From: Promethearchaeota archaeon
GTDB taxonomy: Archaea > Asgardarchaeota > Lokiarchaeia > Sigynarchaeales > MK-D1
Length of the DNA: 8,631 nucleotides
Reading direction: 5' to 3'
NCBI GenBank assembly: GCA_016839385.1
Contig: JAEOUK010000414.1
Location: forward strand, 1-8,631
How positions within the stretch are numbered: the first letter of the stretch is position 1; every line of letters begins with the position of its first letter. Below are positions 6,508-8,631 of this stretch, one piece after another. Under the pieces are notes generated by a model. The model saw only the letters and a program-made list of their open reading frames with translations, was not told the origin of the DNA and searched no databases. Made by a program: the position numbers and the translations under genes.

Positions 6508-7095
6508 ATGAGTACGACTCTAGTTAAATCCAAGAACTCACTCCAACATGCTATTAACGGAGAAACTGAAGCTATTACGAAATATAAAGCCTATAGGAAA
6601 AAAGCGATGGACGAAGGTTTTCCAAATATTGCATATCTATTCAAAGCATTAGTTCAAGCAGAACAATTTCACAATCGCAATCATGGGAATGCATTGAAAC
6701 TAGTTTCTGATGAAAAATTTAATCCTGGAATATTCGATATCAAAGTAGGTTCAACTTTAGAAAATGTTATGGATTCAATTAAAAGTGAGAATTATGAAGG
6801 AAAAAAAATGTATCCGGGCTTTATTAAAGACATTCGGAGTGAATTGCACGAAGAAGACGCAAGAGTTGCTCGTCTGTCATTTTCCTGGGCAGAAGAAGTG
6901 GAATTAGGTCATGAGAAGGCTCTGAAATTTGCCCTTGATGCTCTTAAACAAGAAAAAGATTTAGATGTAGAGAGGATATTTGTATGCAGAGTCTGTGGAA
7001 ATTTGGTATTTAATGAACCAGAAGAATTTTGTAGGGTTTGTGGTCACGATGAAAGGTTTTATATGAAAATCGAACGATCTGGAGGGATGAAATAG
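6508..7095 (+). CDS. Rubrerythrin (diiron peroxidase with rubredoxin-like domain)
   Basis: Rubrerythrin reduces hydrogen peroxide in the cytoplasm of anaerobes, passing electrons from its rubredoxin iron to a diiron site. In this 195-aa protein residues about 10-148 form the ferritin-like four-helix domain: Glu19 in GETEA, Glu52-x2-His55 (AEQFH), a Glu around 94-97 in ENYE, and Glu132-x2-His135 (ELGH). MYPGFIKDI (101-109) is also typical. Residues 157-185 form the rubredoxin-like knuckles with Cys160, 163, 175 and 178 (Cx2C-x11-Cx2C). The second knuckle is CRVCGH, where CPxC is more usual. An in-frame TGA at 6502 fixes ATG 6508 as the first start. The next gene begins at the base after its stop, giving a two-gene operon with a metal transporter. 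Confidence 0.93.
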   Translation: MSTTLVKSKNSLQHAINGETEAITKYKAYRKKAMDEGFPNIAYLFKALVQAEQFHNRNHGNALKLVSDEKFNPGIFDIKVGSTLENVMDSIKSENYEGKKMYPGFIKDIRSELHEEDARVARLSFSWAEEVELGHEKALKFALDALKQEKDLDVERIFVCRVCGNLVFNEPEEFCRVCGHDERFYMKIERSGGMK

Positions 7096-7824
7096 ATGTC
7101 TTACGAAGACAAATTTCATCTTAGCGGTGGAGAAATTATTAGACAGATCACATTTGGACTCAACGATGGAATTGTTTCCATTTTCGCATTATTAGCTGGA
7201 ATTTATGGCAGTGGTCAAGAACCCCAAATCATTGTAATAACTCTTCTTGCAGCGGCAGTTGCTGGAGCTTTGAGTATGGCAGCGGGTGAATTTATAAGCG
7301 GTAAAGGGGAAAGGGACTACTATAATCACGAAATAGAACAAGAGAGATTAGAAATTAAATTATGCCCTGAAATCGAAAAAGAAGAAATCCGTTATATATA
7401 TGAGGACAAAGGATTCATGGGAGAAACACTGGAAAAAATAGTTGAACAAATAACCTCAAATAAAGATCTTTGGGTTAAAGAAATGGTGGTTTCCGAACTT
7501 GGTGTTGCTGAAGTAGATAATACAAAATCAGGTATTCGGAATTCAATCGTAATTTTCTTTGCGTTTATCTTAGGATCATTATTTCCAACTCTTCCGTATT
7601 TGATATTATTACCTTTTGATGCGGTCCTTCCTCAAGGTAAGTTCATCATTGCTTCAGTTGTCACTGTAGCAGGTTTATTCCTAGCTGGTGCATTGAAGAA
7701 ATTTGTTACTGGAAAAAATTGGTTTATTTCAGGTATCGAAATGTTGCTTGTGGGTGGATTCGCTTTTGGAGTCTCATTCGGTATAGGCAAAGTCATTGAG
7801 TTGCTATTTGGAGTAGGTACCTAA
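7096..7824 (+). CDS. VIT1/CCC1-family iron/manganese membrane transporter
   Basis: This family exports ferrous iron or manganese from the cytoplasm, in exchange for protons in characterised members. The 242-aa protein has five likely membrane segments at about 17-37, 45-66, 148-174, 181-203 and 209-238. Family motifs are FGLNDGIVS in the first helix (Asp24 a likely transport residue) and ALSMAAGEFIS at the end of the second (Met61, Glu65). Residues 67-145 form a charged, Glu-rich cytoplasmic section with EIEKEEIRYIYEDKG, matching the metal-binding helices of the family. The start directly abuts the rubrerythrin stop; GGAGG at 7081-7085 inside the rubrerythrin gene serves as ribosome site with 10 nt spacing. 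The pairing suggests control of free iron during oxidative stress. Metal choice cannot be told from sequence. Confidence 0.9.
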   Translation: MSYEDKFHLSGGEIIRQITFGLNDGIVSIFALLAGIYGSGQEPQIIVITLLAAAVAGALSMAAGEFISGKGERDYYNHEIEQERLEIKLCPEIEKEEIRYIYEDKGFMGETLEKIVEQITSNKDLWVKEMVVSELGVAEVDNTKSGIRNSIVIFFAFILGSLFPTLPYLILLPFDAVLPQGKFIIASVVTVAGLFLAGALKKFVTGKNWFISGIEMLLVGGFAFGVSFGIGKVIELLFGVGT

Positions 7825-7825
7825 G

Positions 7826-7849
7826 TTTTTATTTTTTCATCAATTTTTT
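7826..7849 (+). terminator. T-rich terminator after the transporter gene
   Basis: Runs of five, six and six T (7826-7830, 7832-7837, 7844-7849) begin 2 nt after the transporter stop. There is no preceding GC-rich stem, so it fits the archaeal oligo-U type rather than a bacterial hairpin terminator. It overlaps the last codons of the convergent E1-beta gene, where the minus strand encodes a Lys-rich end (KKLMKK), so part of the T-richness may be coding. Confidence 0.45.
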
Positions 7850-8631
7850 ACATTGTGCTAAAATTCTTGCAGTATTTGGTAACATTTCATCTTCCAAATC
7901 TCTTGAAAAAGGAATGGTACCTTCAGTTGCAACTCGACCATACTCAAATTTAACTCCAAGTTCAAGCAAACATGCGGCAATTTCTGCAGTTAGACCGAAT
8001 TGTTTGTAGTCCTCATCAACCACGAGTAATTTTCCTGTTTTTTGTACACTAGCGCGAATTCCCTCGACATCAAATGGTACTACACTTCTAAGATCTATTA
8101 CTTCAGCAGAAATTCCTTCTTTTTCCAATTCTTTTGCTGCATCCATACAGCGATGTACACTGACTCCTAACGAGACAATAGTAAGATCTGTTCCTACTCT
8201 GAGAATTTTCGATTTACCAATTTCTAACGATTCCCATGAATCTGGCACTTCTCCCTCAATACCGTTTAAAGGAACGTTAAATTCTATGGTATCTCTCCCT
8301 CTACCGCCTAAATAATATAAAAGGTGGTCAGAGAGTAATTTTGGTTCAAGAAATATCACGGGATTTTCGTCTTGGATTGCAGCAAGCATTAATCTACCTG
8401 CGTCCGCTGGATTACTTGGAATTACTATTTTAATGCCTGGAATAGAAGCAATGGACCCATGCAACATTTGCTGGTGTTGTCCTCCGTCATAAAGCCCACC
8501 TCCGCACGGTGCACGTATTACTAACGGAACTTTCCAACGCTTTCCAGAAAAATCATAGATCTTTGTTGCATGATTTACAACTGCATCAAACGCCACACAG
8601 ATGAAATCAATCATCCAAAGTTCTACGATCG
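7829..8631 (-). CDS. 2-oxoacid dehydrogenase E1 component, beta subunit (C-terminal part)
   Basis: This is the beta subunit of a ThDP-dependent E1 enzyme of the pyruvate/branched-chain/acetoin dehydrogenase type, which works with an alpha subunit to decarboxylate a 2-oxoacid. The frame stays open through the window edge (IVELWMIDF matches the family's PVxEIxFxDF), so the N-terminus is missing and ATG 8614 is internal. Family signatures are NHATK, VPLVIRAPCGGG, IPGIKIVIPSNPADA, NPVIFLEPKLL, GEVPDSW, the transketolase C-terminal part (TDLTIVSLG, EVIDLRSVVPFD, LLVVDEDY) and a late IPFSRDLEDEMLP. Two differences stand out: QHQQMLHG in place of the usual HSQSxE segment, and about 20 extra residues between FLEPKLL and GEVP. 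Substrate cannot be assigned. Its stop is 4 nt from the convergent transporter stop. Confidence 0.9.
   Translation of the reverse strand, partial: IVELWMIDFICVAFDAVVNHATKIYDFSGKRWKVPLVIRAPCGGGLYDGGQHQQMLHGSIASIPGIKIVIPSNPADAGRLMLAAIQDENPVIFLEPKLLSDHLLYYLGGRGRDTIEFNVPLNGIEGEVPDSWESLEIGKSKILRVGTDLTIVSLGVSVHRCMDAAKELEKEGISAEVIDLRSVVPFDVEGIRASVQKTGKLLVVDEDYKQFGLTAEIAACLLELGVKFEYGRVATEGTIPFSRDLEDEMLPNTARILAQCKKLMKK

Noticed and set aside
8614..8614. ATG 8614 as the true start of E1-beta
   Set aside because: The frame continues upstream to the window end and encodes the family's conserved segment before this Met; about the first quarter of the protein is outside the window.

Overview
The window is AT-rich, densely coded DNA that looks archaeal, most likely from an Asgard-type archaeon. 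The best evidence is an Arf-like small GTPase (G-protein boxes GSPAVGKT, WDFGGQ and NKQD) two bases upstream of a longin-like/winged-helix gene. Other support comes from T-rich tracts at gene ends, which resemble archaeal oligo-U terminators, and from gene starts that often lack a clear Shine-Dalgarno. The lineage is an inference, because there is no rRNA or other marker gene here.

Bases 1-5232 (+ strand) form one tight operon for myo-inositol breakdown. It holds the 3' end of iolB, then iolD, iolE, iolG and a transaldolase-fold gene. Spacings are 28, 4 and about 21 nt, followed by a 4-nt ATGA overlap. IolG oxidises inositol, IolE dehydrates the product, IolD opens the ring and IolB isomerises the resulting acid. 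The kinase (IolC), the usual aldolase (IolJ) and the semialdehyde dehydrogenase (IolA) are not in the window. The transaldolase-fold protein carries a glutamine where transaldolases have the catalytic glutamate, as fructose-6-phosphate aldolase does, so it is a candidate replacement for IolJ. Two further oddities are that iolG has no ATG/GTG/TTG start and appears to begin at ATT, and that IolD has Ser in place of a thiamine-diphosphate/metal-site Asn.

Bases 5265-6370 (- strand) hold the two-gene GTPase and longin-wHTH operon, convergent with the inositol operon. A tandem 11-bp repeat that reads as T-rich tracts on the minus strand lies between them.

A 137-bp divergent intergenic region (6371-6507) contains a 12-bp palindrome and a separated 7-bp inverted repeat. 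It leads into a + strand pair, rubrerythrin and a VIT1/CCC1-family iron/manganese transporter (6508-7824), which together suggest peroxide defence and iron handling. The window ends with the C-terminal part of a minus-strand E1-beta subunit of a 2-oxoacid dehydrogenase, whose stop lies 4 nt from that of the transporter. I saw no tRNA, rRNA, CRISPR array, insertion sequence or gene-free stretch longer than 300 bases.
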